NCBI RefSeq assembly: GCF_900005615.1
Contig: NZ_LN832560.1
Location: 62,001 to 126,000 of the forward strand
DNA: 64,000 bases
Origin: Paracoccus aminovorans
Lineage (GTDB): Bacteria; Pseudomonadota; Alphaproteobacteria; Rhodobacterales; Rhodobacteraceae
Direction: 5' to 3'
Below, in pieces: positions 49,820 to 58,499 of this stretch (within the stretch, counting starts at the first letter, position 1; every line of letters begins with the position of its first letter). Position numbers and translations under genes: made by a program. The notes below the pieces were generated by a model. That model was not told the origin of the DNA. It was given only the letters and a program-made list of their open reading frames with translations, and did not search any database.

Positions 49820-49842
49820 TGATAACATAACTCCGATTATCA
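49820..49842. promoter_or_regulatory. Inverted repeat TGATAA/TTATCA upstream of a decayed gene
   Basis: TGATAA (49820-49825) and TTATCA (49837-49842) form a dyad in an AT-rich stretch about 40 bases before ATG 49881. It may be an operator or promoter element of the former gene cluster. Unproven. Confidence 0.35.
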
Positions 49843-49880
49843 CTCAAAAGCACGCTATGGTTGCAAACCTGTGAGGTGCT

Positions 49881-50068
49881 ATGAAAACCCAACTGTCCGG
49901 CGTGGTCCTCAAGACCGTCCTGCCTCCGCTGCTCGGCGCTGCCGGTGCCATTGGCCTCGACCATGTATCCAGCTTACTACGCTGCTGTCTGCGGCGGCTA
50001 TCCTGCCTCACCGCACGGCCGGCTGACTCCCGGTCGATGGCCGAGCCTTGCCGAAAGAAGCCCCGCCC
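49881..50068 (+). pseudogene. Possible small membrane protein gene, apparently frame-broken
   Basis: GAGGTGCT precedes ATG 49881. The start looks real (KTQLSGVVLKTVLPPLLGAAG, hydrophobic), but the frame then becomes Cys/Arg/Ser-rich. A neighbouring frame gives a better continuation (MYPAYYAAVCGGYPAS). I read it as a short gene with an indel near 49945. No family recognised. Confidence 0.3.
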
Positions 50069-50507
50069 ATGTCCCGCATCCCGTTCCTTCTCGTCCGAAC
50101 CTTCGATCCCGCAGAAACGCTCGCCTCGCTCGAGGACCGATTCCTCCGGCATCTGGGCAAACTGCGCGGCATGGACTCTTTTGCCGATGAAGCCTGGGAG
50201 CGCACAGAGCCGGAGACAGAGAACGCGCCGATGATCCGTATCGTCGACCGGCATCGGATCCGTCGACGCATCAGGCGCATCCTGGAAGCACGAAACGCGA
50301 TCAGCGGGTTCGACCGCCTGAAGATCGAAGATCGCGCCCAGCTGGAAAAGCTGCACGGCAGTGTCCGGCTCGTCAGCATCGTCTCGGAAGCCCATGCCGA
50401 CGAGATCGCGGGCAGGTGCAGGGAGAATTTCCCTGGCTCGGCCCGGCCTCGGAATCGGTCTGGTGATCGTTGCGCCGCTCGGTCCGCGACGGCCTTCCCG
50501 CTGGACC
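50069..50507 (+). pseudogene. AAA-ATPase gene fragment, broken and cut by an insertion sequence
   Basis: From ATG 50069 the frame reads like the N-terminus of an AAA ATPase/protease-like protein (ISGFDRLKIEDRAQLEKL, VRLVSIVSEAHADEIAGR). Near 50415 one base seems lost. The next frame continues as EFPWLGPASESVW, then a stop, then SLRRSVRDGLPAGP. The sequence ends where the IS3-type end begins at 50508, before any Walker motif. So: frameshift, nonsense codon and truncation. Assignment to an AAA family is from memory of similar N-termini and is moderate. Confidence 0.6.
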
Positions 50508-51257
50508 TGTCGCGGTTTGGTGCCGCTCCTTTGATAGCATAATGTGCAGCAAGGGAGACGAACTATGGGCACGGGAAGAACGGATGAATTTCGCAAGGAT
50601 GCAGTGCGAATTGCGCTGACCAGCGGGCTGACACGCCGGCAGGTTGCGGATGATTTGGGCGTTGGGCTTTCGACGCTGAACAAGTGGGTGACAGCGCACC
50701 GCGACACGGATGTGGTCTCGCCCGAGGATCGCGAGCTTGCGCGGGAGAACGAACAGCTTCGGCGCGAGAACCGCATCCTCAAGGAGGAGAGGGACATTCT
50801 AAAAAAGCCACCAGTTCTTCGCCAGCCAAAAGCCATGAGGCTCAGGTTCGTCGAAGAGCAACTTGGGGCCTTTCCCATCGAGCGACTGTGTCGGATCATG
50901 AATGTCAGCCCGCGTGGGTTGCGGGCCTTCCGCAGCCGACCTGCCAGCCGCAGGCAGCGCATGGACACGGTCATTCTGGCGCATATCAAGGAACAATCGC
51001 GCCTGAGCCTGGGCAGCTATGGCCGCCCACGAATGACCGAGGAACTGAAAGAGGCCGGTGTCGATGTGGGGCACCGGCGCGTCGGTCGCCTGATGCGCGA
51101 AAACGGGATCGCCGTTGAAAGAACGCGCAAGTTCAAGGCGACCACAGACAGCGATCATACATTCAACATCGCCCCGAACCTGCTAGACCGCGACTTCCGT
51201 GCGGCCGGGCCGAACCAGAAATGGGCAGGTGACATTAGCTACATCTGGACCCGCGAG
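50508..51257 (+). mobile_element. IS3-family element, left part only
   Basis: The left end starts with TGTCGCGGTTTGGTGCCG at 50508 and has a transposase start 57 bases inside. It runs to about 51257, where the sequence switches to an oppositely oriented IS21-type fragment. The right end and the DDE domain are missing, so it cannot move by itself. No second inverted repeat found. Confidence 0.75.
50565..51257 (+). pseudogene. IS3-family transposase OrfA-OrfB, truncated
   Basis: OrfA part: helix-turn-helix (FRKDAVRIALTSGLTRRQVADD) and leucine-zipper region (ARENEQLRRENRILKEERDIL). OrfB part: VEEQLGAFPIERLCRIMNVS, then HTH_21 (GSYGRPRMTEELKEAGVDVGHRR), then NQKWAGDISYIWTREGWL, where it ends before the catalytic DDE core. 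An A6G stretch (CTAAAAAAG near 50800) is the classic slippery site of this family. Here both parts lie in one frame, which is unusual for these elements. The open frame continues to 51347 only as foreign sequence. Confidence 0.8.
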
Positions 51258-51751
51258 GGGTGGCTGTGGCACAGGCGAACATGCGCCACCTTGATCGTGG
51301 TGGTCGCCCCATCGATCAGGACAACCTCGTGGCTCCAGTCGAACTGATAGGCTTCGCCGGGGGCAAAACTCAGCGGCACGAAGGCGGACGCGGCACCGGA
51401 GCTTTGAGTGCGCGCCCAGACCGAGGCATAGCGGCGGACCGCATCATACCCGCCTTCATAGCCAAGGCCGCGCAGTTCCTCGTAGATCTGGATCAGCGTC
51501 AGGCGTTCCCGGCGCCCACGAGCCGCATTGATCGCCAACAGCCGGCTCAGTTCCTCAAGCCAGGCGCCCAGCTTCTGGTGTGGCTGAACCGTCCGGCTGC
51601 AGGTGAACTCCGTTATCCCGGTGCGGACCACCTTGCGCACCACCTTCTTCGACAGCTTCAGGTCGCGGCAGATCGTCTTGATCCCCTTGCCCTCGGTAAA
51701 ATGCAGCCGCCTGATTTTTGCGTTCGCCAGTGGGCTCGAACCAGTGGCGCC
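51239..51751 (-). pseudogene. IS21-family transposase IstA, truncated
   Basis: The minus-strand frame gives KIRRLHFTEGKGIKTICRDL, KKVVRKVVRTGITEFT, RERLTLIQIYEELRGLGYEG, GEAYQFDWSHEVVLIDG and KVAHVRLCHS, all typical of IstA. It stops where the IS3 fragment begins, losing the rest of the catalytic domain. The frame opens at 51751, with no good start codon upstream, so the N-terminus may also be damaged. No istB follows. Confidence 0.75.
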
Positions 51752-51866
51752 TCACTGGCTCACTCTCCACGATCAGCATCCCGCGCTCGGCCTCCGATAA
51801 TCCTCGGAAGCACAATGGACCCAACCCCCGGTCGGTGGGGTCCTTATTCCACGCCGGTCAACACGC
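51245..51866 (-). mobile_element. IS21-family remnant, left part only
   Basis: It contains the istA fragment and a leader. The outer end is probably TGTTGACCGG on the minus strand near 51855-51866. The inner end is joined to the IS3 fragment at about 51257. GGACCC/GGGTCC pairing at 51817-51843 lies in the leader. Boundaries are approximate. Confidence 0.55.
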
Positions 51867-52227
51867 AGATCACCAATTTGCGGGAGCCTCGCGTCATCGC
51901 CACAGAGCGGTTCTTGCAGTTTTACTCAGCGGTCCGGTCGAAGGCGTTCGGATCGAGAATAATCGCGACATCCCCCTTCAGGCCCTTCAGCAGAAGCGGG
52001 CTGCCGACGGCAGAAGACCTTGGCCGTGCCGTCGCCTTGCCGTGGCGGCGGCGGCGCTCTGCACCGGCTCGTGGACATCCCCGTCAGGCAACCCAGCGGC
52101 TGACCTCGGCAGGCGAAAGGGCAAGCTCGGCCTGAAGGCGTGCGGTGAAACAGGGCCGGACGAGATGGTTCGGCTTGCGGTTCGGAGAGCGCAATCTTCA
52201 TCCGCTACCGCCCTCATGCAAACTGGT
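51867..52227. other. Remnant DNA with no intact gene
   Basis: About 360 bases between the IS21 remnant and the demethylase gene. Short minus-strand frames (for example KGLKGDVAIILDPNAFDRTAE) look like pieces of a former gene, broken by stops. No family recognised. Confidence 0.4.
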
Positions 52228-54264
52228 TTACAGATCCTTGACCAGCCGCAGCGCGTCGTAGATCGCGGCATGGGTGTTGCGGGCGGCCACCGCGTCGCCG
52301 ATGCGGTAGAGGCAAAAGCGCCCTTCGGGGTTCTTGCGGACCTCTTGCAACCCGCCGGTGGTCAGGGCCTCGTAATCCACCTCGCCCAGGTTCGAGGACA
52401 GCGGCTTCAGGTCGAAATACAACTCGTCCAGCGGCCGGGTGCCGTGGTTGACCACCACCTGGTCCACGATCCGCTCACGCGTGAAGGCGCCATAATCGCT
52501 GCCCAAGGTCGCGCGCAGCTGGTTGCCCTCGCGCGCTACCGATTGCAGCCGCCAGGTCACGGTGAAGGTGGTGTCGCGCTTTTGCAGGTTGCGCATATAG
52601 GGCACCAGGTTCATCGCCATCACCTCGGGCGAGAAGCTGCGGTCCGGAGTCACGATCTCGACCTGGGCGCCGGTGGCGGAGATCAGGTCGGCGGCCTGCA
52701 GCGCCGCATGATCGCCCGCGTCGTCGAAGATCAGCACGTTGCGGCCCGGCTTCACGTCGCCGGCGAGGATGTCCCAGGCCGAGCAGACCAGATCGTTGCC
52801 CTGCTCAAGCACCTCGACATGCGGCAGGCCGCCGGTGGCGACGATGACCGCGTCGGGATCGGTGGCCAGCACATCGGCCGCATCGGCGAAGGTGTTGAAG
52901 CGGAACGCCACGCCATGCTTTTCGCATTGCGCCATGCGCCAGGCGATGATCGAGATCATCTCGCGCCGGCGCTCGTCCTGCGCGGTCAGGCGGATCTGGC
53001 CGCCGGGCTGGTCGGCGGCCTCGAAGACCGTCACCGCGTGGCCGCGCTCGGCGGCGACACGGGCGGCTTCCATGCCCGCGGGACCGGCGCCGACGATAGT
53101 GATGCGCTTCTTCGTTTCGGCAGCGGGGATGGCATGCGGCATGGTCTGCTCGCGGCCGGTCGCGGCATTGTGCAGGCAGAAGGCCATGCCGCCCTGGTAG
53201 ATGCGGTCGAGGCAGTAGTTGGCGCCGACGCAGGGGCGGATGTCGTCCTCGCGCCCTTCGATGACTTTGCGGACCAGATGCGGGTCGGCCATGTGGGCGC
53301 GGGTCATGCCGACCATGTCCAGCAAACCCGCCGCAATGGCGTGGCGCGCGGTCGGCACGTCGGGGATCTTGGCCGCGTGGAAGGTCGGGAAATCCGTGGC
53401 CTTGCGGATCGCGCCGGCGAACTCCAGATGCGGGGCGTTGCGCATCCCCTGCACCGGGATCACGTCGGTCAGCCCGGCGTCGGTGTCGATATGGCCCTTG
53501 ACCACGTTCAGGAAATCCACCAGCCCGCTGTCCTTGAGCCGGCGCGAGATCTCGATCCCGTCCGCGGCGGTCAGCCCGCCCGGCAAGTCCTCGTCGCCGG
53601 TATAGCGCACGCCCAGGATGAAATCCTCGCCGCAGCGGTCGCGGATGCCGCGCAGGACGTCGAAGGTGAAGCGCAGCCGGTTGTCCAGGCTGCCGCCATA
53701 GGGCCCGTCCAGGTCATTGGTCAGCGGCGACCAGAACTGGTCCATCAGATGGCCGTAGGCCTGGATCTCGATCCCGTCGAGCCCCGCTGCCTTCATGCGC
53801 TCGGCCGCATCGACATAATCGCCGATCACCCGGGCGATGTCCCAGTCCTCCATCTTCTTCGGGAAAGCGCGATGCGCCGCCTCGCGCTCATGCCCGGGCG
53901 AAAGCACCGGCAGCCAGTCGGCCTTGTCCCAGCGCGTGCGGCGCCCCAGGTGGGTCAGCTGGATCATCACCGCCGCGCCGTGGTCGTGGCATTCGTCGGC
54001 CAGCCGCTTCATCCAGCCGACCACCTCGTCCTTCCAGGCCAGGATGTTGTTGAACACCGGCGGGCTGTCGCGCGACACCGAGGCCGATCCGGCGGTCATG
54101 GTCAGCGCCACCCCGGCCTTGGCGCGCTCGACGTGATAGGCGCGATAGCGGTCCTTGGGCATGCCGTCCTCGGGATAGGCCGGCTCGTGGCTGGTGATCA
54201 TGATGCGGTTGCGCAGCGTCAGGTGCTTCAGCTGGAACGGCTGCAAAAGGGGATCGTTCGACAT
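52228..54264 (-). CDS. Flavin-dependent N-methyl demethylase (DgcA / N-methylproline demethylase type)
   Basis: 678 residues. An N-terminal old-yellow-enzyme barrel (about 1-380, LLQPFQLKHLTLRNRI) is followed by a C-terminal FAD/NAD-binding part (about 385-660, RITIVGAGPAGMEAARVA). Size and layout match dimethylglycine demethylase subunit DgcA and stachydrine/N-methylproline demethylases. The Fe-S ligand block reads PCVGANYCLDR...AFC, so one Cys of the usual CxxC pair is Ala. Neighbours (betaine transporter, P5C-reductase-like gene, TetR regulator) favour N-methylproline or dimethylglycine as substrate. Separated from the divergent regulator by 144 bases. Confidence 0.85.
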   Translation of the reverse strand: MSNDPLLQPFQLKHLTLRNRIMITSHEPAYPEDGMPKDRYRAYHVERAKAGVALTMTAGSASVSRDSPPVFNNILAWKDEVVGWMKRLADECHDHGAAVMIQLTHLGRRTRWDKADWLPVLSPGHEREAAHRAFPKKMEDWDIARVIGDYVDAAERMKAAGLDGIEIQAYGHLMDQFWSPLTNDLDGPYGGSLDNRLRFTFDVLRGIRDRCGEDFILGVRYTGDEDLPGGLTAADGIEISRRLKDSGLVDFLNVVKGHIDTDAGLTDVIPVQGMRNAPHLEFAGAIRKATDFPTFHAAKIPDVPTARHAIAAGLLDMVGMTRAHMADPHLVRKVIEGREDDIRPCVGANYCLDRIYQGGMAFCLHNAATGREQTMPHAIPAAETKKRITIVGAGPAGMEAARVAAERGHAVTVFEAADQPGGQIRLTAQDERRREMISIIAWRMAQCEKHGVAFRFNTFADAADVLATDPDAVIVATGGLPHVEVLEQGNDLVCSAWDILAGDVKPGRNVLIFDDAGDHAALQAADLISATGAQVEIVTPDRSFSPEVMAMNLVPYMRNLQKRDTTFTVTWRLQSVAREGNQLRATLGSDYGAFTRERIVDQVVVNHGTRPLDELYFDLKPLSSNLGEVDYEALTTGGLQEVRKNPEGRFCLYRIGDAVAARNTHAAIYDALRLVKDL

Positions 54265-54360
54265 GGATCTGCCTGGATTGGTGGAGTCGCCGAGGCCAAG
54301 AAGCTAGAAATGTTCACAGGTGTCAATAAAAAAATCATCGCTGATCTTTTCATATGCATG

Positions 54361-54374
54361 GCTGAACATTCAGC
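54361..54374. promoter_or_regulatory. Palindromic operator candidate in the divergent promoter
   Basis: GCTGAA-CA-TTCAGC is a perfect dyad, 35 bases before the TetR-type regulator start and 97 before the demethylase start. The surrounding 54300-54360 is AT-rich, as expected for promoters. A TetR-family autoregulatory site is the natural reading. Confidence 0.5.
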
Positions 54375-54408
54375 TTGAGCCGAATCGTCCTGGCGCTTAT
54401 GAAAAGAT

Positions 54409-55047
54409 ATGGAAAACCAAGCTGCTTCCGAAACCGGATGGCGCGGATCCCGCGAGGGCTGGCTTGAGGCCGGCTATCGGGCACTGATCGACAGCGGCAT
54501 CGAGGCGGTCAAGATCCTGCCCCTGGCCCGGCAGCTGAACCTGTCGCGCACCAGCTTTTATTGGTTCTTCGAGGATCGCGAGGCGCTGCTGAGCGCGCTG
54601 ATCGACGGCTGGGAGGAACACACGACCAGGCCGCTGGTCGCAGCGACGCGGGAATATGCCGAAACCCAGACCGAGGCGATGCTGAACGTGCTGGCCTGCT
54701 TCCTGTCGGGAACCTTCGACGCGCGGCTGGAATTCGCGGTGCGCAGCTGGGCGCTGCAGGATCGCAGGGTGGCCGAGCGGATCGAGACGGCGGACGCGGC
54801 CCGGCTGCGGGCGCTGATCGAGATGCTGGTGGGCTGGGGCCACGACCCGGCCGAGTCGGATGTGCGGGCACGCACCATCTACCTGACGCAGCTGGGCTAC
54901 ATCTCGATGCAGGCGCGCGAAGAGCTGCAGACGCGCATGGCGCGCATCCCGACCTATGTCGAGATCTATACCGGCGCCCGCCCCGAGCCGCGCGAGATCG
55001 CCCGCTTCAACGCGCGCCTGATTCCGCCGCCCCGGCCGGCATCATGA
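54409..55047 (+). CDS. TetR/AcrR-family transcriptional regulator
   Basis: 212 residues. The N-terminal helix-turn-helix (about 15-60) reads GWLEAGYRALIDSGIEAVKILPLARQ, then LNLSRTSFYWFFEDREALL, with the typical 'S.tsfY.yF..Re.Ll' signature. The C-terminal part is an all-helical ligand domain of its own type. It is divergent from the demethylase gene and upstream of the betaine transporter genes, so it probably controls one or both. The inducer is likely a betaine or a breakdown product (inference). Confidence 0.9.
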   Translation: MENQAASETGWRGSREGWLEAGYRALIDSGIEAVKILPLARQLNLSRTSFYWFFEDREALLSALIDGWEEHTTRPLVAATREYAETQTEAMLNVLACFLSGTFDARLEFAVRSWALQDRRVAERIETADAARLRALIEMLVGWGHDPAESDVRARTIYLTQLGYISMQAREELQTRMARIPTYVEIYTGARPEPREIARFNARLIPPPRPAS

Positions 55048-55500
55048 GGGCTGCGGCAGCCGCTACCCGCAGGGCCGCGGGCCGGACCGGCGCCGCCTTC
55101 GACCAAGCCCACGCCAGGCAGGATGCCGCTATTTTGTCATGTTATGTCGTTATTTTTGCATCCGGCAGGCGGTCCGGCTGGGAAGATGACGCATCGGCAG
55201 CCCGCAGCAGCCGGCCGATCTTCTTCAACACAGGCACGCCATTGCCCGAACCGGCCCCGACAGCACCCCGATGCGCCCCTGCCACGCCGTCCCGGACGGA
55301 CGACCATGGCGGCATCCCTGCTTTCGCCGGCGCGGCGGCAGCCTCGTCCCCGATCAGAATTGCCCCGGATGCCGCCGCCGCGCGCGGCCGCGTCCCGGGG
55401 CAGAAGCCGGCAGGAAACCCATCCTGACCCAAATCAGCCACCCGGCCTCCTGCGACGGGCCGGGCAGCCGTGATCAATGTCGCGACAGGGAAACGAAAAC
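55048..55500. other. Intergenic region before the betaine transporter operon
   Basis: About 450 bases. An AT-rich patch at 55130-55165 (TTTTGTCATGTTATGTCG, then TTATTTTTGC) could hold the transporter promoter, but no clean -35/-10 pair is seen. Open frames here are short and of poor composition. Confidence 0.4.
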
Positions 55501-56502
55501 ATGAAAAGATCCTACCTCCTCGGCACCGCCTTCGCCCTGCCCTTCATGGCGCTGGCCGGGGCCGCCTCGGCCGATTGCGGCGACCTGACCATCGCCAGCA
55601 TGAACTGGCAAAGCGCCGAGCTGATGGCCAATCTCGACCAGTTCATCCTGAACCAGGGTTATGGCTGCAACGCCGATATCGTCGTCGGCGACACCGTCCC
55701 CAGCATCACCTCGCTGATCGAAAAGGGCCAGCCCGAGATCGTGCCCGAGGCCTGGGTGGACCTGATGCCCGAGATCGTCGCCGCCGGAAAGGCGGACGGC
55801 AAGATCGTCGAACTGGCCCGCTCGCTGTCGGACGGCGGCCAGCAGGGCTGGTTCATCCCGCGCTACATGCTGGACGAGCACCCGAACCTGAACAAGATCG
55901 AAGAGATCCTGGCCCATCCCGAACTGTTCCCGGCGCCCGAGGACAGCAGCAAGGGCGCCGTCTACAACGGCCCGGCGGGCTGGGGCGGCACGGTGGTGAC
56001 CACGCAGCTGGCCAAGGCCTTCGACATCGAGGGCAAGGGCTTCACCCTGGTCGATACCGGCTCGGCCGCCGGCCTGGACGGCTCGATGGCCAAGGCCTAT
56101 GAGCAGAAGGGGCCGTGGCTGGGCTTCTACTGGGCGCCGACCTCGATGCTGGGCAAATACGACATGGTCGCGGTCGATTTCGGCATGCCGAACGACATGG
56201 ACGAATGGAAGCGCTGCACCTCGGTCGCGGATTGTCCCGATCCCAAGCCGAACGCCTTCCCGGTGGACAACGTCTTTACCCTGGTCTCGAAGAAATTCGC
56301 CGACGAGGCCGATGCGGGCGTCATCGACTATCTGACCAAGCGCAGCTGGGGCAACGACACGGTCAACAAGATGATGGCCTGGATGACCGACAACCAGGCG
56401 ACCGGCGAAGACGGCGCCAAGGAATTCCTGCGCACGCATGAAGAGATGTGGACGCAGTGGGTCTCACCCGAGGCGGCGGAAAAGATCAAGGGCGCGCTCT
56501 GA
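55501..56502 (+). CDS. Glycine/proline-betaine ABC transporter substrate-binding protein
   Basis: 333 residues, OpuAC/ProX type. The signal peptide (KRSYLLGTAFALPFMALAG) is cleaved near ASA-DC. The mature part starts LTIASMNWQSAELMA, and WY/W-rich segments (GWFIPRYML, PWLGFYWAPTSML) could form the aromatic cage for a quaternary amine. It delivers a betaine to the permease encoded next. ATG 55501 follows GGGAAACGAAAAC and begins the signal peptide; a start at 55477 would add 8 poor residues. Confidence 0.9.
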   Translation: MKRSYLLGTAFALPFMALAGAASADCGDLTIASMNWQSAELMANLDQFILNQGYGCNADIVVGDTVPSITSLIEKGQPEIVPEAWVDLMPEIVAAGKADGKIVELARSLSDGGQQGWFIPRYMLDEHPNLNKIEEILAHPELFPAPEDSSKGAVYNGPAGWGGTVVTTQLAKAFDIEGKGFTLVDTGSAAGLDGSMAKAYEQKGPWLGFYWAPTSMLGKYDMVAVDFGMPNDMDEWKRCTSVADCPDPKPNAFPVDNVFTLVSKKFADEADAGVIDYLTKRSWGNDTVNKMMAWMTDNQATGEDGAKEFLRTHEEMWTQWVSPEAAEKIKGAL

Positions 56503-56518
56503 TCGACCGACCCTGTGC

Positions 56519-56540
56519 CGGGCGGCCTTCGGGCTGCCCG
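56519..56540 (+). promoter_or_regulatory. Intercistronic hairpin with TTCG loop
   Basis: CGGGCGGCC-TTCG-GGCTGCCCG, nine pairs with one G-U. It sits 16 bases after the binding-protein stop and has no U-run. Such hairpins often protect the upstream message and raise binding-protein output over permease output. Confidence 0.6.
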
Positions 56541-56575
56541 CCCCTTTCCCCTCCAATACGGTGGACGGCATAGCC

Positions 56576-57463
56576 ATGTCTTGGTTTACCTCATTCCCCC
56601 AGATCGACGACGCGCATCTGCGCGACCTCAAGCGGGTCATCGACGACGGTTTCCGCAACTTCACCCGCAGCTACGGCGACATGATCGAAGGCTTCTTCAG
56701 CCCGCTCCAGCACCTGCTGAGCTGGTCCGAAAAGCTGCTGACCAACGCCCCCTGGCCCATCGTCCTTCTGGTCGTCGCGGTTCTTGCCTGGGGGGCCAGC
56801 CGCAGCATGCGCGTGGTGATCTCCAGCGTGCTGGTGCTGGCGCTGATCGGCATGTTCGGCATGTGGAACGACACGATGAAAACGGTGTCGATGATCCTGG
56901 CCTCGACCCTGATCTCCATCGCCATCGGCCTGCCGCTGGGCATCCTGATGTCGCGCTCGCAGCGGGTGCAGTCGGTGCTGAACCCGATCCTCGACGTGAT
57001 GCAGACCATGCCGAGCTTCGTCTACCTGATCCCGGTGGTCATGCTTCTGGGCATCGGCCGGGTGCCGGGGCTGATCGCCGTGGTGATCTATGCGCTGCCG
57101 CCGATGATCCGCCTGACCAACCTCGGCATCCGCCAGGTCGACCGCGAGGTGCTGGAAGCCGCGGACGCCTTCGGCTCCTCGGCCTGGCAGAAGCTGGTCA
57201 AGGCCGAGCTGCCGCTGGCGCTGCCCACCATCATGGCCGGCATCAACCAGACCATCATGATGGCGCTGGCCATGGTGGTGATCGCCTCGATGATCGGGGT
57301 GCAGGGGCTGGGCCAGCCGGTGCTGCGCGCCATCAACAACCAGTATTTCACGCTGGGGCTGTTCAACGGCTTCGCCATCGTCGGCATCGCCATCCTGTTC
57401 GACCGCATCAGCCAGGCCTGGGGCAAGCGGCTGCAAAAGCATCACGAGGCCAGCCATGACTGA
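56576..57463 (+). CDS. Glycine/proline-betaine ABC transporter permease
   Basis: 295 residues, ProW/OpuAB family. A long N-terminal tail precedes six or seven helices. The EAA loop that docks on the ATPase reads EAADAFGSSAWQKLVKAELPLALPTIMAG. It forms the membrane channel for betaine import. ATG 56576 lies 73 bases after the binding-protein gene, and its 3' end overlaps the ATPase gene by 8 bases. Confidence 0.92.
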   Translation: MSWFTSFPQIDDAHLRDLKRVIDDGFRNFTRSYGDMIEGFFSPLQHLLSWSEKLLTNAPWPIVLLVVAVLAWGASRSMRVVISSVLVLALIGMFGMWNDTMKTVSMILASTLISIAIGLPLGILMSRSQRVQSVLNPILDVMQTMPSFVYLIPVVMLLGIGRVPGLIAVVIYALPPMIRLTNLGIRQVDREVLEAADAFGSSAWQKLVKAELPLALPTIMAGINQTIMMALAMVVIASMIGVQGLGQPVLRAINNQYFTLGLFNGFAIVGIAILFDRISQAWGKRLQKHHEASHD

Positions 57464-58499
57464 TCCCATCGGCATCGAGATCCGCAATCTCTACAAGATC
57501 TTCGGCCCCAATCCCGAGACCCATGTCGCCGCCGTCCGCGCCGGCATGTCCAAGGCCGAGCTGCAGGCGAAGCACCACCATGTGCTGGGCCTGCGCGACA
57601 TCAACATCTCGATCGCGCCGGGCAGCATCCAGGTGATCATGGGGCTGTCGGGTTCCGGGAAATCGACGCTGATCCGCCACATCAACCGGCTGATCGAGCC
57701 CACGGCGGGCGAGATCGTCATCGAGGGCCGCAACGTCGTCGAGATGTCCAGGGACGATCTGCGCGCGTTCCGCCGCCTCAAGACCGCGATGGTGTTCCAG
57801 AAGTTCGGCCTGCTGCCGCATCGCACCGTGCTGGACAATACCGCCTACGGGCTCGAAGTGCAGGGCATGTCCGAGGCCGAGCGCTATCGCACCGCCATGC
57901 GCTGGATCGAGCGGGTCGGCCTCAAGGGCTTCGAGAAGAGCTATCCCAGCCAGCTGTCGGGGGGCATGCAGCAGCGCGTCGGCCTGGCCCGCGCCCTGGC
58001 CAACGACGCCCCGATCCTCCTGATGGACGAGGCCTATTCGGCGCTGGACCCGCTGATCCGCTACGACATGCAGACGGTGCTGCTGGACCTGCAGCAGGAG
58101 GTCCGCAAGACCATCGTCTTCATCACCCACGACCTGGACGAGGCCTTGCGCATCGGCGACCGCATCGCGCTTCTGCGCGACGGTTCGGTGATCCAGCAGG
58201 GCACGGCGCAGGACATCGTCATGCGCCCGGCCGACGATTATGTCGCCAATTTCGTCCAGCATGTCGACCGGGGCAAGGTGCTGAAGGTGGGCGCGGTCAT
58301 GGTGGCGCATCAGGGCTCCGAGCCGCTGCCCGAGGCCAGCATCGCCGCCGATGCCAGCATCGCCGAGGCGCTTCAGCGCATGGCCGCCAGCCGGTTGCAG
58401 GCCCTGCAGGTTCAGGACCCGGACGGGCAGCCGGTCGGGATCATCCCGTTCCAGAACGCCATCAACGCCTATACCGGAAGCGCGGCTGCGACCGCATGA
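57456..58499 (+). CDS. Glycine/proline-betaine ABC transporter ATPase
   Basis: 347 residues, ProV/OpuAA family. Walker A is GLSGSGKST, the signature LSGGMQQRVGLARAL, and Walker B ILLMDEAYSALDP (Tyr where Phe is usual). A shortened CBS-like C-terminal part (about 275-340) follows; in OpuA this region senses ionic strength. It starts inside the permease gene and its stop overlaps the next ATG (ATGA). Confidence 0.93.
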   Translation: MTDPIGIEIRNLYKIFGPNPETHVAAVRAGMSKAELQAKHHHVLGLRDINISIAPGSIQVIMGLSGSGKSTLIRHINRLIEPTAGEIVIEGRNVVEMSRDDLRAFRRLKTAMVFQKFGLLPHRTVLDNTAYGLEVQGMSEAERYRTAMRWIERVGLKGFEKSYPSQLSGGMQQRVGLARALANDAPILLMDEAYSALDPLIRYDMQTVLLDLQQEVRKTIVFITHDLDEALRIGDRIALLRDGSVIQQGTAQDIVMRPADDYVANFVQHVDRGKVLKVGAVMVAHQGSEPLPEASIAADASIAEALQRMAASRLQALQVQDPDGQPVGIIPFQNAINAYTGSAAATA

